This document shows positions 40,992 through 51,159 of a stretch of DNA of 64,000 nt, in pieces (the first letter of the stretch is position 1; each line of letters begins with the position of its first letter). Source of the DNA: Thalassobellus citreus (lineage in GTDB: Bacteria > Bacteroidota > Bacteroidia > Flavobacteriales > Flavobacteriaceae); NCBI RefSeq assembly GCF_044385915.1, contig NZ_JBISCC010000113.1, forward strand, positions 1 to 64,000, written 5' to 3'. A program made the translations under genes and the position numbers. The notes below the pieces were generated by a model. The model worked only from the letters and a program-made list of their open reading frames with translations. It had not been told where the DNA came from and searched no databases.

Positions 40992-41734
40992 TATTCAAAC
41001 TTGGCTTCTATAATACTCATAAAACGTGCTTCAAACTCTTCTTTAGTAGCCCAATTATTATAATCTAATTTCACAATATTTTGTATAAAATGCGTAGCTT
41101 CATCTAACGAACTAAGAGTATTTAATTGCGATAAAACACGCTCATAATCTTCACTTTTACCATCAAATAAATGCTTTATAAAAGCAATTTTATCGTTGAG
41201 TCCAATATGCAATCCACCTCTATTTAGTTTATCGTTAAGAGATTTTTTTTCTTTTGAAACCCCATTTAAAGATTTTGAAACAGGCTCAAAAACAGGCATA
41301 TCCTTAAAACCTTCTGTAATATCTTCTAGATCGGTTTTTTTAATTTCTGGTTTTGGTATGGCTTCTTCAAAAACAGTATCAATGCCTTCTACTTCTTCTG
41401 GCATATGCGCTACCATATCTTTAATGGTTTTTATACCATGCTCCATAATATCGTCATGTTCAGCATCATCTAAATTAATATAAACTTTATCATCAACTTC
41501 AATATTATCACTTATTTTATTATTAAAAGCCTGATCTAACATACCAAAAAATGAAGAATCACTACCAATAGTTGGTATATCGCCTTCAAAATTTTCATGC
41601 GCAAACTTTAAAACCGATAACTTTTCAAAAAGTTCAGCAACCTCAGTATGCATTTTTATAACATCTTCTTTTCCTTTTAACTTAAGAATTCTGTGGGCTA
41701 TACTAACTAATTCAGACTCTAGCTTCTTCTTCAT
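40991..41734 (-). CDS. Conserved flavobacterial hypothetical protein
   Basis: The 247-residue acidic soluble protein begins 'KKKLESELVSIAHRILKLKGKEDV' and ends with 'LNDKIAFIKHLFDGKSEDYERVLSQLNTLSSLDEATHFI', a helical segment. The middle is acidic and probably flexible. It shares its last base with the rsmI start. I recognise no function. Confidence 0.7.
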   Translation of the reverse strand: MKKKLESELVSIAHRILKLKGKEDVIKMHTEVAELFEKLSVLKFAHENFEGDIPTIGSDSSFFGMLDQAFNNKISDNIEVDDKVYINLDDAEHDDIMEHGIKTIKDMVAHMPEEVEGIDTVFEEAIPKPEIKKTDLEDITEGFKDMPVFEPVSKSLNGVSKEKKSLNDKLNRGGLHIGLNDKIAFIKHLFDGKSEDYERVLSQLNTLSSLDEATHFIQNIVKLDYNNWATKEEFEARFMSIIEAKFE

Positions 41735-41842
41735 TATTTATAAAATTTAAAATTAATGCTAATTAGGCTTTTGATTTTTAATAAATTTGCGTCACCTTTA
41801 TACAAACGAATAATCGCTTTGTTTTAGTGCTAAAATTACAAA

Positions 41843-42490
41843 ATGTTTCTTGAAAATACAGTAAATCATAAAGAACAATTTGGATGGATTGAAGTTATCT
41901 GTGGCTCCATGTTTTCTGGAAAAACAGAAGAATTAATCCGCAGGCTTAAACGCGCCCAATTTGCAAGACAAAAAGTAGAAATTTTTAAGCCTACTATTGA
42001 TGTGCGTTATAACGAAGAGATGGTGGTTTCTCATGATGAGAACGAAATTAGATCTACCCCCGTGCCTGCGGCTGCCAATATTCCTATTTTAGCTGATGGT
42101 TGTGATGTAATTGGTATTGATGAAGCTCAGTTTTTTGATGACGAGATTGTACGAGTTTGTAATGATTTAGCCAACAAAGGCATTCGTGTTATTGTTGCTG
42201 GGTTAGATATGGACTTTAAAGGCAATCCGTTTGGCCCTATGCCAAATCTTATGGCAACGGCCGATTATGTTACTAAAGTACATGCTGTTTGTACACGTAC
42301 CGGAAATTTAGCCCAATACAGTTACCGAAAATCTAAAAGCGACAATTTGGTACTTTTAGGTGAAGTTGACGAGTATGAGCCATTAAGTAGAGCTGCTTAC
42401 TATAAAGCAACTATGCGAGATAAAGTGCGCAACATGAATGTAGAAGATGCCGAAGAAATACCGTCTAAAAACAAAGACAAAAATGAGTAA
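41843..42490 (+). CDS. tdk: Thymidine kinase
   Basis: The 215-residue type II thymidine kinase has the P-loop 'VICGSMFSGKTEELIRRLKRA', 'VIGIDEAQFFDDEIV' and 'DMDFKGNPFGPMPNLM'. Zinc-site Cys are reduced compared with some relatives ('VCTRTGN' is seen). It phosphorylates thymidine for salvage. Its end overlaps the alanine racemase start by 8 bp. Confidence 0.93.
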   Translation: MFLENTVNHKEQFGWIEVICGSMFSGKTEELIRRLKRAQFARQKVEIFKPTIDVRYNEEMVVSHDENEIRSTPVPAAANIPILADGCDVIGIDEAQFFDDEIVRVCNDLANKGIRVIVAGLDMDFKGNPFGPMPNLMATADYVTKVHAVCTRTGNLAQYSYRKSKSDNLVLLGEVDEYEPLSRAAYYKATMRDKVRNMNVEDAEEIPSKNKDKNE

Positions 42491-43589
42491 AGCACAAGAA
42501 ACTGTGCTTGAAATTGACTTAAAAGCACTTCGGCATAATTTTGAATATCTTAAATCTACACTACAAAAAGACACCAAATTTTTAGCTGTAGTTAAAGCCT
42601 TTGCTTACGGCAGTGATGCTAACGAAATAGCAAAATATTTACAAGATTTAGGTGCCGACTATTTTGCAGTAGCTTATACAAACGAAGGCGTTGCATTACG
42701 TAATGCTGGCATAACCAAACCTATTTTAGTTTTACATCCGCAAGCTATAAATTTTAAAACTTTAATTGATAATTGTTTAGAACCTAGTATTTTTAATGCT
42801 AAAATATTAAAAGAATTTATTAGCGTTGCTTCTAATAAAAAACAAACAGGATATCCTATTCACATCAAGTTTAATACGGGTTTAAACCGATTAGGGTTTT
42901 GTCACAGCGACATCAATTTTATTCAAAATACACTAGACGAAACCAAAACAGTAAAAGTTAAATCGATATTTTCTCATTTAGCAGCAAGTGAAGATTTGAA
43001 TGAAAAAGAATTTACCTTAAATCAAATTGAAAGCTTTAAAACGATTGCTGAAAAATTCACAAAAGCAATTGGCTACATACCGCTGCTTCATATTTGCAAC
43101 ACATCTGGAATTTTAAACTTTCCAGAAGCTCATTTAAACATGGTAAGAAGTGGTATTGGTTTGTATGGTTTTGGAAATTCTGAAAAAGAAAACAAGCACC
43201 TAAAACCCATAGCCTCTTTAAAAACGGTTATTTCTCAAATTCATACTATTGAAAAAGGGGAATCTGTTGGTTATAATAGAGCTTATAAAAGTGATATTAT
43301 TCAAAAAACGGCAACACTACCTATTGGTCATGCCGATGGTATTGGTAGAATTTACGGAAATGGAAATGGGTTTGTTACCATAAACGGACAGCATGCTCCT
43401 ATTATTGGAAATGTTTGTATGGATATGATTATGGTTAACATTACAAACATTGATTGTAATGAAGGTGATGAAGTCATTATTTTTGATGCAAACTCTACTG
43501 CTGAAACTTTAGCCGAATCTGCAAATACCATTTCTTACGAGCTTATTACCTCTATTTCTCAGCGTGTAAAACGTTCATTTTTAAAATAA
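42483..43589 (+). CDS. alr: Alanine racemase
   Basis: The start at 42483 (MSKAQETVLEIDLKALRHN) overlaps tdk by 8 bp and is preferred over an ATG at 42447. The PLP-binding Lys is in 'FLAVVKAFAYGSDA', followed by 'FNTGLNRLGF', 'MVRSGIGLYGF' and 'VSYG'-like 'GYNRAYKS' with 'NVCMDMIMVNIT'. At about 368 residues it is full length. It makes D-alanine for peptidoglycan. Confidence 0.92.
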   Translation: MSKAQETVLEIDLKALRHNFEYLKSTLQKDTKFLAVVKAFAYGSDANEIAKYLQDLGADYFAVAYTNEGVALRNAGITKPILVLHPQAINFKTLIDNCLEPSIFNAKILKEFISVASNKKQTGYPIHIKFNTGLNRLGFCHSDINFIQNTLDETKTVKVKSIFSHLAASEDLNEKEFTLNQIESFKTIAEKFTKAIGYIPLLHICNTSGILNFPEAHLNMVRSGIGLYGFGNSEKENKHLKPIASLKTVISQIHTIEKGESVGYNRAYKSDIIQKTATLPIGHADGIGRIYGNGNGFVTINGQHAPIIGNVCMDMIMVNITNIDCNEGDEVIIFDANSTAETLAESANTISYELITSISQRVKRSFLK

Positions 43590-43662
43590 GCATTTTAACA
43601 AATGTTAATTGTTTTATCTTTTTTAACTATTTTAGTGCCTCACTAACCAATAATTTATAATT

Positions 43663-44064
43663 ATGCTTAAAGAATTTAAAGAATTTGCAATGAAGGGCAA
43701 CCTTGTAGATATTGCAGTAGGTTTTGTAATGGGTGCAGCTTTTAAAGAAGTTGTAACTGCTTTTACAGGAGGTATTGTTTCTCCATTAATTGGATTAATA
43801 TTCAATGCAGATTTCAAAGATTTAAAATATGTAGTTAAAGAAGGTGTGGCTAATGCCGAAGGTGTATTAGAAGGAGAAGTTTCTGTACTTTGGGGAGCTT
43901 TCTTAACGAATGTTATCGACTTTATTATTGTTGCCTTTGTTATGTTCTTAATTGTAAAAGGTGTTAATAATATGAAGAAAAAAGAAGAACCAGTACCAGC
44001 TGCTCCTGCAGGACCATCACAAGAAGATTTACTTGCAGAAATAAGAGATTTACTTAAAAAGTAA
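43663..44064 (+). CDS. mscL: Large-conductance mechanosensitive channel
   Basis: The 133-residue protein has 'LKEFKEFAMKGNLVDIAVGFVMGAAF' and a second membrane helix (FLTNVIDFIIVAFVMFLIVKG), as in MscL. It forms a homopentameric inner-membrane pore that opens under osmotic shock. A strong terminator follows. Confidence 0.95.
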   Translation: MLKEFKEFAMKGNLVDIAVGFVMGAAFKEVVTAFTGGIVSPLIGLIFNADFKDLKYVVKEGVANAEGVLEGEVSVLWGAFLTNVIDFIIVAFVMFLIVKGVNNMKKKEEPVPAAPAGPSQEDLLAEIRDLLKK

Positions 44065-44102
44065 CAAGTTGTTAAATAAATAACACTGTGTTATTTGTTG
44101 TT

Positions 44103-44141
44103 AAAAAGCCCTCTGTTTCAGAAAATAGAGGGCTTTTTGTT
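44103..44141 (+). terminator. Terminator of mscL
   Basis: AAAGCCCTCT-loop-AGAGGGCTTTTT, a GC-rich stem with a T run. Confidence 0.85.
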
Positions 44142-44196
44142 CGTTTAAAAATGTAATTAATGCCTAATTTTGCCAAAAATTTAAATTATTCTTGAT

Positions 44197-45186
44197 ATGA
44201 AAGTAGCTGTAGTTGGCGCCACTGGAATGGTGGGTGAAGTAATGCTAAAAGTTCTTGCAGAACGTAATTTTCCAGTAACTGAATTGTTATTGGTAGCATC
44301 TGAACGCTCTGTTGGAAAAAAATTAACATATAAAAACGAAGAATATACCGTAATTGGTTTAGCTGATGCTGTTGCTGCAAAACCACAAATTGCTATATTT
44401 TCTGCAGGTGGAGACACCTCTTTAGAATGGGCTCCTAAATTTGCTGAAGCTGGTACTACAGTGGTTGATAATTCTTCTGCTTGGAGAATGGATCCTACTA
44501 AAAAATTAGTTGTTCCAGAAATTAATGCACACGAATTAACTAAAGACGATAAAATTATAGCAAACCCAAACTGTTCAACTATACAAATGGTTTTAGCTTT
44601 ATCTGAACTTCATAAAAAATACCAAATGAAACGTATTGTCGTTTCTACTTACCAATCGGTTTCTGGTACAGGTGTTAAAGCTGTAAAACAATTAGAAAAC
44701 GAAATTGCAGGTATAGAAGGAGAAATGGCATACCCTTATCCAATTGGTAGAAATGCATTACCACATTGTGATGTGTTTTTAGAAAACGGATACACTAAAG
44801 AAGAAATGAAATTGGCTAGAGAGCCACAAAAAATATTTAACGATAAAACATTTTCTGTAACTGCTACAGCTGTTCGTATTCCTACAGCTGGTGGACATTC
44901 AGAATCTGTAAATGTTCAATTTGAAAATGATTTTGACTTAGCTGAAGTTAAGCAAATTATTAGCGATACTCCAGGTGTTATTTTACAAGATAATACAGCT
45001 ACAAACACGTATCCAATGCCAATTTTTGCACATGATAAAGATGAAGTTTTTGTAGGACGTTTGCGTAGAGATGAAACTCAACCAAATACATTAAACATGT
45101 GGATTGTTGCCGATAATTTACGTAAAGGCGCAGCAACTAACACCATTCAAATTGCTGAATATTTAATTGAAAACAACTTAGTATAA
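44197..45186 (+). CDS. asd: Aspartate-semialdehyde dehydrogenase
   Basis: The 329-residue protein has the NADP-binding 'VAVVGATGMVGEVML', the catalytic 'NPNCSTIQMVLAL' and 'TYQSVSGTG', and 'RIPTAGGHSESVNVQF'. It makes aspartate semialdehyde for lysine, diaminopimelate, threonine and methionine. It is a single-gene unit with a terminator. Confidence 0.95.
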   Translation: MKVAVVGATGMVGEVMLKVLAERNFPVTELLLVASERSVGKKLTYKNEEYTVIGLADAVAAKPQIAIFSAGGDTSLEWAPKFAEAGTTVVDNSSAWRMDPTKKLVVPEINAHELTKDDKIIANPNCSTIQMVLALSELHKKYQMKRIVVSTYQSVSGTGVKAVKQLENEIAGIEGEMAYPYPIGRNALPHCDVFLENGYTKEEMKLAREPQKIFNDKTFSVTATAVRIPTAGGHSESVNVQFENDFDLAEVKQIISDTPGVILQDNTATNTYPMPIFAHDKDEVFVGRLRRDETQPNTLNMWIVADNLRKGAATNTIQIAEYLIENNLV

Positions 45187-45218
45187 AACATTAATACTTT
45201 ATCAACTAAACTAAACGC

Positions 45219-45253
45219 TAAAGCTTCTGTATTTTTTACAGGAGCTTTTTTTT
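45219..45253 (+). terminator. Terminator of asd
   Basis: AAAGCTTCTGTA-loop-TACAGGAGCTTTTTTTT, with a T run that touches the end of the convergent M28 peptidase gene. Confidence 0.8.
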
Positions 45254-46208
45254 AATCCTGTTTGATAAAATATATAGTATCCTTTGATGATGCTTTTTTT
45301 AAGATAGTCTGAAAGATATACTCGCACACCCACTTTTCACCTTCTAAATTTATTAAATCTAAAGTATCTTCTGGAGTGTGATATTGAGGATGTCCACCCG
45401 TATGCATTCCTAAAACTGAAATTCCTTTTTTATAAAAAGATACATGATCTGAACCTCCAACAGAACCAGCATGTACCACTGGATTTAAATCTAAAGATTT
45501 GCCTAAATAGTTCATAAAATCTACACCATCAGGAAATGTACCAGCGCCTCCCATATAAACTTGTTTCTCTGCATTTAATCTTCCAACCATATCCATATTT
45601 ATCATAAGTTTAATTTGAGAAAGTGGAATTATTGGGTGCTCAACAAAATACTTGCTTCCTAACAATCCTTGTTCTTCAGCTCCAAAAGCAATAAACAAAA
45701 CACTACGTTTTAATTGTTCTTTTTGAGATGCTAATTTCTCAGCAATTTCTAATAAAGCAGAAGTTCCACTAGCATTATCATCTGCACCATGATAAACAAC
45801 ACCTCGTTTATCAGATTTTGCAGAAGGTCCGCCCAATCCTAAATGATCATAATGAGCTCCTAAAACAATATATTCATTTTTTAAATCAGGATCATTCCCT
45901 TCAATAAAACCAATAACATTACATGTTTTTACAACAGGCTTTTTCTCAACACCTTTTTCAACACGCAATGCTGCTTTAAAAAACTGTTTATAGCCTTTTT
46001 TTAAAGCCTTTATTTCTGTTTTTTTAAACTCCTTTTTTATATAATTAGCAATTCTTTTATTTTGTTTTCCACCAGATGGTCTTCCTCCATTCTCATCAGA
46101 TGTTAAAAATTGAATATGACTCTTTATTTCATTTTCTGTTATTTCTGCTTGCGCAATCATTTTAACACAAAAAACATTAAATATTAAAAACAAAAAAAGG
46201 TGTTTCAT
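45252..46208 (-). CDS. M28-family metallopeptidase, secreted
   Basis: The 318-residue protein starts with a signal peptide (MKHLFLFLIFNVFCVKMIAQA). The M28 zinc ligands appear in 'VLGAHYDHLGLGG', 'GADDNASGTSALLEIAEKL', 'FIAFGAEEQGLLGS', 'INMDMVGRL' and 'HTPEDTLDLIN'. It is an aminopeptidase probably acting in the periplasm or outside the cell. Confidence 0.92.
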   Translation of the reverse strand: MKHLFLFLIFNVFCVKMIAQAEITENEIKSHIQFLTSDENGGRPSGGKQNKRIANYIKKEFKKTEIKALKKGYKQFFKAALRVEKGVEKKPVVKTCNVIGFIEGNDPDLKNEYIVLGAHYDHLGLGGPSAKSDKRGVVYHGADDNASGTSALLEIAEKLASQKEQLKRSVLFIAFGAEEQGLLGSKYFVEHPIIPLSQIKLMINMDMVGRLNAEKQVYMGGAGTFPDGVDFMNYLGKSLDLNPVVHAGSVGGSDHVSFYKKGISVLGMHTGGHPQYHTPEDTLDLINLEGEKWVCEYIFQTILKKASSKDTIYFIKQD

Positions 46209-46347
46209 TACTTAGGTGAATTTAAAAACCCAAATATATACATTTCAAGACTCTATTCTTTATAGAAATATTAAAGATAAAATAACAATAGTTTTATGTA
46301 TTTTTGAAAATACTTGTTTTAAAACTACATCTTAAACATTTTCCCTT

Positions 46348-48399
46348 TTGAATTACCCCAAAACAAAAACTGTAAACACAATCGACACCTACTTTAATCA
46401 AAAAGTAAAAGATCCTTTTAGGTGGTTAGAAGATGATAGAAGTATTGAAACAGAAGCATGGGTAAAAGCTCAAAACGCAACTACGTATAACTATTTAGAA
46501 AATATTCCATACAGAAATAAACTAAAAAAACGCTTAACTAGTTTATGGAACTACGAAAAAATTGGAGCCCCTTTTACAGAAGGTGATTATACTTATTTTT
46601 CAAAAAATGACGGCTTACAAAATCAAGATATCATTTATAGAAAAAAAGAAGATGACAAAGAAACCATGTTTTTAGACCCCAATACGTTTTCAAAAGATGG
46701 CACTATTTCTTTAGATACTTTAAGCTTTTCTGAAGATGGCAAGATATTAGCTTACTCCATTTCTGAAGGCGGAAGCGATTGGAGAAAAATTATCATTATA
46801 AATACAGATACCAAAGAAAAGATTGAAGACGCTTTAATCAACGTAAAATTTAGCGCTATATCTTGGTACAAAAACGAAGGCTTTTATTATTCAAGCTATG
46901 ATAAACCTGAGGGGAGTGAATTATCTGCAAAAACAGATCAGCATAAAATATACTACCACAAACTAGGAACAACTCAAAAAGAAGACACCCTAATTTTTGG
47001 AGGCATACCAAAAGAAAAACATCGCTATATCTATGCAACTGTTACCGAAGACAACAAGTATTTAGTTTTAACTCCGAGAACATCAACATCGGGTAACAAA
47101 TTATATATTAAAGATTTATCGGTTCCTAATAGTAAACTCATTACTGTATTAAATCATACTGATAGCGACAGTTATATTATAGATAATAAAGGCAGTAAAT
47201 TATATATTGTTACGAACCTTAATGCACCTAACAAGAAAATTATTTCGGTTGATGCATCAAACCCTACACCTGAAAACTGGATAGATCTTATTCCTGAAGC
47301 AGAACATGTTTTAAACGCAACAAAAGGCAGTGGGTTCTTCTTTGCAAATTACATGGTTGATGCCATTTCTAAAATAAAACAATATGATTACAATGGTAAC
47401 TTAATAAGAGATATTGAATTACCAGGGTTAGGAACAGTTTCTGGTTTTTCAGGTAAAAAAGACACTAAAACATTATACTATAGCTTTACAAATTACAATA
47501 CACCATCAAGTATTTATGCCTTAAACCCTAAAACAGAAGAAACCACTTTACATTGGAAGCCTGAAATAGATTTTAATAGCGATCTTTATGAAAGTCATCA
47601 AGTTTTTTACAAGTCTAAAGATGGCACAAAAATCCCGATGATTATAACTCACAAAAAAGGAATAAAATTAAACGGAGAAAACCCAACCATTCTATATGGT
47701 TATGGCGGATTCAACATTAGCTTAACACCCGCTTTTAGCATTACCAATACTATTTGGATGGAGCAAGGAGGCGTTTTGGCTATTCCCAACTTACGAGGTG
47801 GTGGCGAGTATGGCAAGGCATGGCATGAAGCAGGTATTCAACTAAAAAAACAAAATGTTTTTGATGATTTTATCGCTGCAGCGGAATACTTAATAGCTAA
47901 CAATTATACATCTTCTAAATATTTAGCATTACGAGGTGGATCTAACGGAGGTTTATTAGTAGGTGCTGTAATGACACAACGCCCAGAATTAGCAAAAGTA
48001 GCATTGCCTGCAGTTGGTGTTTTAGATATGCTACGCTATCACACCTTTACAGCTGGTGCAGGTTGGGCTTACGATTACGGAACAGCAGAACAGAGTGAAG
48101 CCATGTTTGAATATATAAAAGGATATTCGCCTGTTCATAATGTAAAAGAAGGTGTTGAATATCCAGCAACACTAATTACTACAGGCGATCATGACGATAG
48201 AGTTGTACCAGCCCATAGTTTTAAATTTGCTGCCCAATTACAAAGTAAACAAATAGGTAAAAACCCTACTTTAATACGTATTGAAACCGATGCTGGTCAC
48301 GGAGCAGGAACTCCGGTTAGTAAAATTATAGACCAATATGCCGATATTTTTGGGTTTACACTTTACAATATGGGTTTTCAAGAATTACCAAATGAATAG
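46348..48399 (+). CDS. Prolyl oligopeptidase (S9A)
   Basis: The 683-residue protein has an N-terminal beta-propeller and a C-terminal alpha/beta hydrolase. The nucleophile Ser is in 'LALRGGSNGGLLVGAVMTQRPEL', with the Asp in 'TTGDHDDRVVPAHSFKF' and the His in 'DAGHGAG'. It cleaves after Pro in short peptides. No ATG is available, so a TTG start is used (NYPKTKTVNTIDTYF). No signal peptide is visible in this version. Confidence 0.9.
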   Translation: MNYPKTKTVNTIDTYFNQKVKDPFRWLEDDRSIETEAWVKAQNATTYNYLENIPYRNKLKKRLTSLWNYEKIGAPFTEGDYTYFSKNDGLQNQDIIYRKKEDDKETMFLDPNTFSKDGTISLDTLSFSEDGKILAYSISEGGSDWRKIIIINTDTKEKIEDALINVKFSAISWYKNEGFYYSSYDKPEGSELSAKTDQHKIYYHKLGTTQKEDTLIFGGIPKEKHRYIYATVTEDNKYLVLTPRTSTSGNKLYIKDLSVPNSKLITVLNHTDSDSYIIDNKGSKLYIVTNLNAPNKKIISVDASNPTPENWIDLIPEAEHVLNATKGSGFFFANYMVDAISKIKQYDYNGNLIRDIELPGLGTVSGFSGKKDTKTLYYSFTNYNTPSSIYALNPKTEETTLHWKPEIDFNSDLYESHQVFYKSKDGTKIPMIITHKKGIKLNGENPTILYGYGGFNISLTPAFSITNTIWMEQGGVLAIPNLRGGGEYGKAWHEAGIQLKKQNVFDDFIAAAEYLIANNYTSSKYLALRGGSNGGLLVGAVMTQRPELAKVALPAVGVLDMLRYHTFTAGAGWAYDYGTAEQSEAMFEYIKGYSPVHNVKEGVEYPATLITTGDHDDRVVPAHSFKFAAQLQSKQIGKNPTLIRIETDAGHGAGTPVSKIIDQYADIFGFTLYNMGFQELPNE

Positions 48400-48438
48400 T
48401 AATTTCTTTTGTGCTATTTTTGCTTTTAGAATTTCCGT

Positions 48439-49350
48439 ATGTTACAAGTAAAAAATCTATCCTTTAGTTATAAAAACCAACCTGTTTTAAGTAACATTAA
48501 TTTTTCTGTTAAAACAGGAGAACATTTTTCTATTATAGGAGAAAGCGGCTCCGGAAAAAGCACGCTTTTAAAACTTCTCTATGGTACTTACGATTTAAAT
48601 GAAGGCAACATTTACTGGAAAAACCATGAAGTTTTAGGTCCAAAACATAATTTAATTATTGGTCCAGAATACATGAAGTATGTAGCGCAAGAATTCGATT
48701 TGATGCCATTTATTACGGTTGCGGAAAATATTGGCGCCTTTCTTTCTAACTTTTACCCTGAAGAAAAACAAGCACGCATCAAAGAACTTCTTAAAGTAGT
48801 TGAACTTAATGATGTTGCCAATACTAAAGTTAAATATTTAAGTGGCGGACAAAAACAACGTGTTGCCATTGCGAGAGCCATTGCTAAACAGCCAGAAATC
48901 CTTTTACTAGACGAACCTTTTAGTCATATTGATAATTTTAAAAAACAATCGTTACGCAGAAGCTTGTTTAAATTTTTAAAAGAAGAAAACATTACATGTA
49001 TTGTTGCTACACACGATAAAGATGATGTCTTATCTTTTTCAGATAACATGATTGTTTTACACGAGGCTAAAATTATGGCAAAAGGCACTCCTGAAAATTT
49101 ATACAACAATCCAAAAGACAAATTAATCGCTTCCTTTTTTGGAGAATTTAATGAGATTAACAACCGTATTGTGTACGCACATCAAATAAGAATAGTTGAA
49201 AAATCGAACTTAAAAGCTGTAGTTAAACAATCTTATTTTAAAGGAAATTATTATTTAATTGAAGCTGAAATAGGTCATGATATTGTGTTTTTTGAGCATG
49301 ATGAAAAATTAAAAAACAATCAAATTGTTAATCTGAAAATAGATTTATAA
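48439..49350 (+). CDS. ABC transporter ATP-binding protein
   Basis: The 303-residue protein has Walker A 'IIGESGSGKSTLLKLL', signature 'YLSGGQKQRVAIARAIA', Walker B 'ILLLDEPFSHID' and the H-loop 'CIVATHDKDDV'. The C-terminal about 70 residues resemble the TOBE-like extension of polyamine/iron importers. No permease gene is adjacent. It converges with the WYL-dioxygenase fusion, overlapping by 6 bp. Confidence 0.88.
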   Translation: MLQVKNLSFSYKNQPVLSNINFSVKTGEHFSIIGESGSGKSTLLKLLYGTYDLNEGNIYWKNHEVLGPKHNLIIGPEYMKYVAQEFDLMPFITVAENIGAFLSNFYPEEKQARIKELLKVVELNDVANTKVKYLSGGQKQRVAIARAIAKQPEILLLDEPFSHIDNFKKQSLRRSLFKFLKEENITCIVATHDKDDVLSFSDNMIVLHEAKIMAKGTPENLYNNPKDKLIASFFGEFNEINNRIVYAHQIRIVEKSNLKAVVKQSYFKGNYYLIEAEIGHDIVFFEHDEKLKNNQIVNLKIDL

Positions 49351-51066
49351 AATTTCTCGCTCAGCATACTCCAACCCATTTGGTAATGGAATGGAAGAAA
49401 ATTCTAAATGCAATACGCGTCTTCTCCTTTGCACTTCTGCCTTTGATGAAGCATGTAGCAATAATGGTTTTATTAACTGAACACCACCAGAAGCCACCTC
49501 ACTTACAAAAGGAATAGAATTCGTGGTTATAAGCTTAATTTCTTCATCAATTAAGCGTTTGTTATGCGAACCAGGAATTACTTTTAAAGCACCATTTTTC
49601 ACAGTCGTATCATCCAAATGAATGCGCATAGAAAACGTGTTTTTTGAAATTTCTTCAGGTGGACACACACTTATCACACCTTTTTTATTTGTCCACGAAC
49701 TAAAACCTTCCGTTTCTATTTTTTCAGAAACATTTATTGGCACATCTTGATGCCAAGTCACATACCAATTATCTTTTGGAGATTTATCAAAATAAATAGC
49801 TTTTGTTAAAAAAACATCTCTATCAATAGATTTTATGAGCTTTTTAAAATTTTTGTTAAACAAAATATCCTTAAGTTCAGGCATTTTATTCAATACTTCT
49901 CGCATACCAAAAGCCTGCTCGTTATTGTTTTTAATATAATTATCTAATCTAGCTTTTAGCTTCCTAATATCACGCTTCGTGTATACATGGTTTAAAATCC
50001 CAAAACCTTTATACTCTAATCGTTTTGCAATGGTTCGTAAATTTTTGTCGTTAATTTCTGTTTCATAAGCGTCAACAGCATCATATAAACGCTCTTTTAT
50101 ATTTCGTTTCAAACGCTCTGGTGCAATTACTTTAACACCTTCACCTAGCCCTAAAATTTCTTTTTCTAATTCAAAATTAAGCTGAACATTTAAAGAAATT
50201 GTCACACCATAATTATCACGACTTACCTCTTTTTGTGAATGATGAAAAGGCTTTGTTAATATATAAGGTGCTTGTTTGTGGTTTACATAAAGTAAAACCG
50301 TTTCAGGTTCCAAATTCGGACTTACTGAAACACCTATAGCGTGCTTATAAAAGTCTTCTGAATTAAAATTTAAATCGGTTACAAATGCTTTCGAACTTTT
50401 TTTAATTGAAATAATTCGGTCTAAAGCCAAATTCATAATGCCTTCATTTTTTCGACGCCTTCCTACTATAAACCATCTATTTCTAAACTCTTTTAGTAAA
50501 TAAGGATAAAAGACAAAAGAACTTTCTTGCCGCGCTTTAAAAGATTGATATGTAATTTCAATAGCTTGTTTTTTAAGTATAAATTGATAAAGCCTATCTA
50601 AAAACCTCAACCCTTTTAAGTTCTCATTTTTTTCAAAATCTATAAGTGATTTTTCTTGTGTTTTTTGAGTATAAACATGGTCTTCAAGTTTTTGAACCAT
50701 ACTCCCTAATTCTTCAAAATGAGAAAAGCCTTGAAACTGTTTTAAAAATGATACAGCTTCCGATAATTTACTTAAATCCTGATTAGAAATTGGACTGTTG
50801 GTAATGCTGTAACTTTCATCTTCATATTTATAATATTTTCTATCATAAACAACAATGGGCGCATTATAACCTAATTTATCACTTCGCATCATTTGTAAAT
50901 CTAATTGTACGGTGCGTTTACTAACATCTATATTCTTCCCTTCATATTCATAAAGTGCATCAGATACTGCTTCAATTAAGTCATTTAAAGTCCATTGTCT
51001 AAAATTATTTTGAAGACATTTATCTATCGTTTTGTATCTAATTAATGCGTTTTTATTGACTGCCAT
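49345..51066 (-). CDS. WYL regulator fused to a phytanoyl-CoA-dioxygenase-like domain
   Basis: This 573-residue protein is one uninterrupted frame. Residues 1-330 match the WYL regulator at 17211 almost throughout, starting NKNALIRYKTIDKCLQNNFR. Residues about 345-573 form a PhyH-type 2-oxoglutarate/Fe(II) dioxygenase with HxD at His439/Asp441 (TWHQDVP), a distal His538 (LLLHAS) and a following Arg run for 2-oxoglutarate. It may be a transcription factor that also oxidises a ligand or RNA. The operator at 51107-51125 covers its own -33 TTG. I know of no described example of this fusion. Confidence 0.85.
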   Translation of the reverse strand: MAVNKNALIRYKTIDKCLQNNFRQWTLNDLIEAVSDALYEYEGKNIDVSKRTVQLDLQMMRSDKLGYNAPIVVYDRKYYKYEDESYSITNSPISNQDLSKLSEAVSFLKQFQGFSHFEELGSMVQKLEDHVYTQKTQEKSLIDFEKNENLKGLRFLDRLYQFILKKQAIEITYQSFKARQESSFVFYPYLLKEFRNRWFIVGRRRKNEGIMNLALDRIISIKKSSKAFVTDLNFNSEDFYKHAIGVSVSPNLEPETVLLYVNHKQAPYILTKPFHHSQKEVSRDNYGVTISLNVQLNFELEKEILGLGEGVKVIAPERLKRNIKERLYDAVDAYETEINDKNLRTIAKRLEYKGFGILNHVYTKRDIRKLKARLDNYIKNNNEQAFGMREVLNKMPELKDILFNKNFKKLIKSIDRDVFLTKAIYFDKSPKDNWYVTWHQDVPINVSEKIETEGFSSWTNKKGVISVCPPEEISKNTFSMRIHLDDTTVKNGALKVIPGSHNKRLIDEEIKLITTNSIPFVSEVASGGVQLIKPLLLHASSKAEVQRRRRVLHLEFSSIPLPNGLEYAEREIL

Positions 51067-51077
51067 TTTCTGAAATA

Positions 51078-51142
51078 TTTCTTCTAAATTAGAAGAAAAT
51101 ATTTACTACGCAAAAACATTGCGTATACAAACTAATACTTTG
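51078..51142. promoter_or_regulatory. Divergent operator-promoter of WYL-PhyH and 192-residue gene
   Basis: TACGCAA-AAACA-TTGCGTA (51107-51125) is followed rightward after exactly 9 bp by ATACTTTG (51135-51142). Leftward, the TTG in the operator, a 19-bp spacer and TAATTTAG form the promoter of the fusion gene, with a 9+1+9 palindrome (TTCTTCTAA-A-TTAGAAGAA) over its -7. The layout is identical to 16519-16577. Confidence 0.7.
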
Positions 51143-51159
51143 TATCAAATATTAAAACA

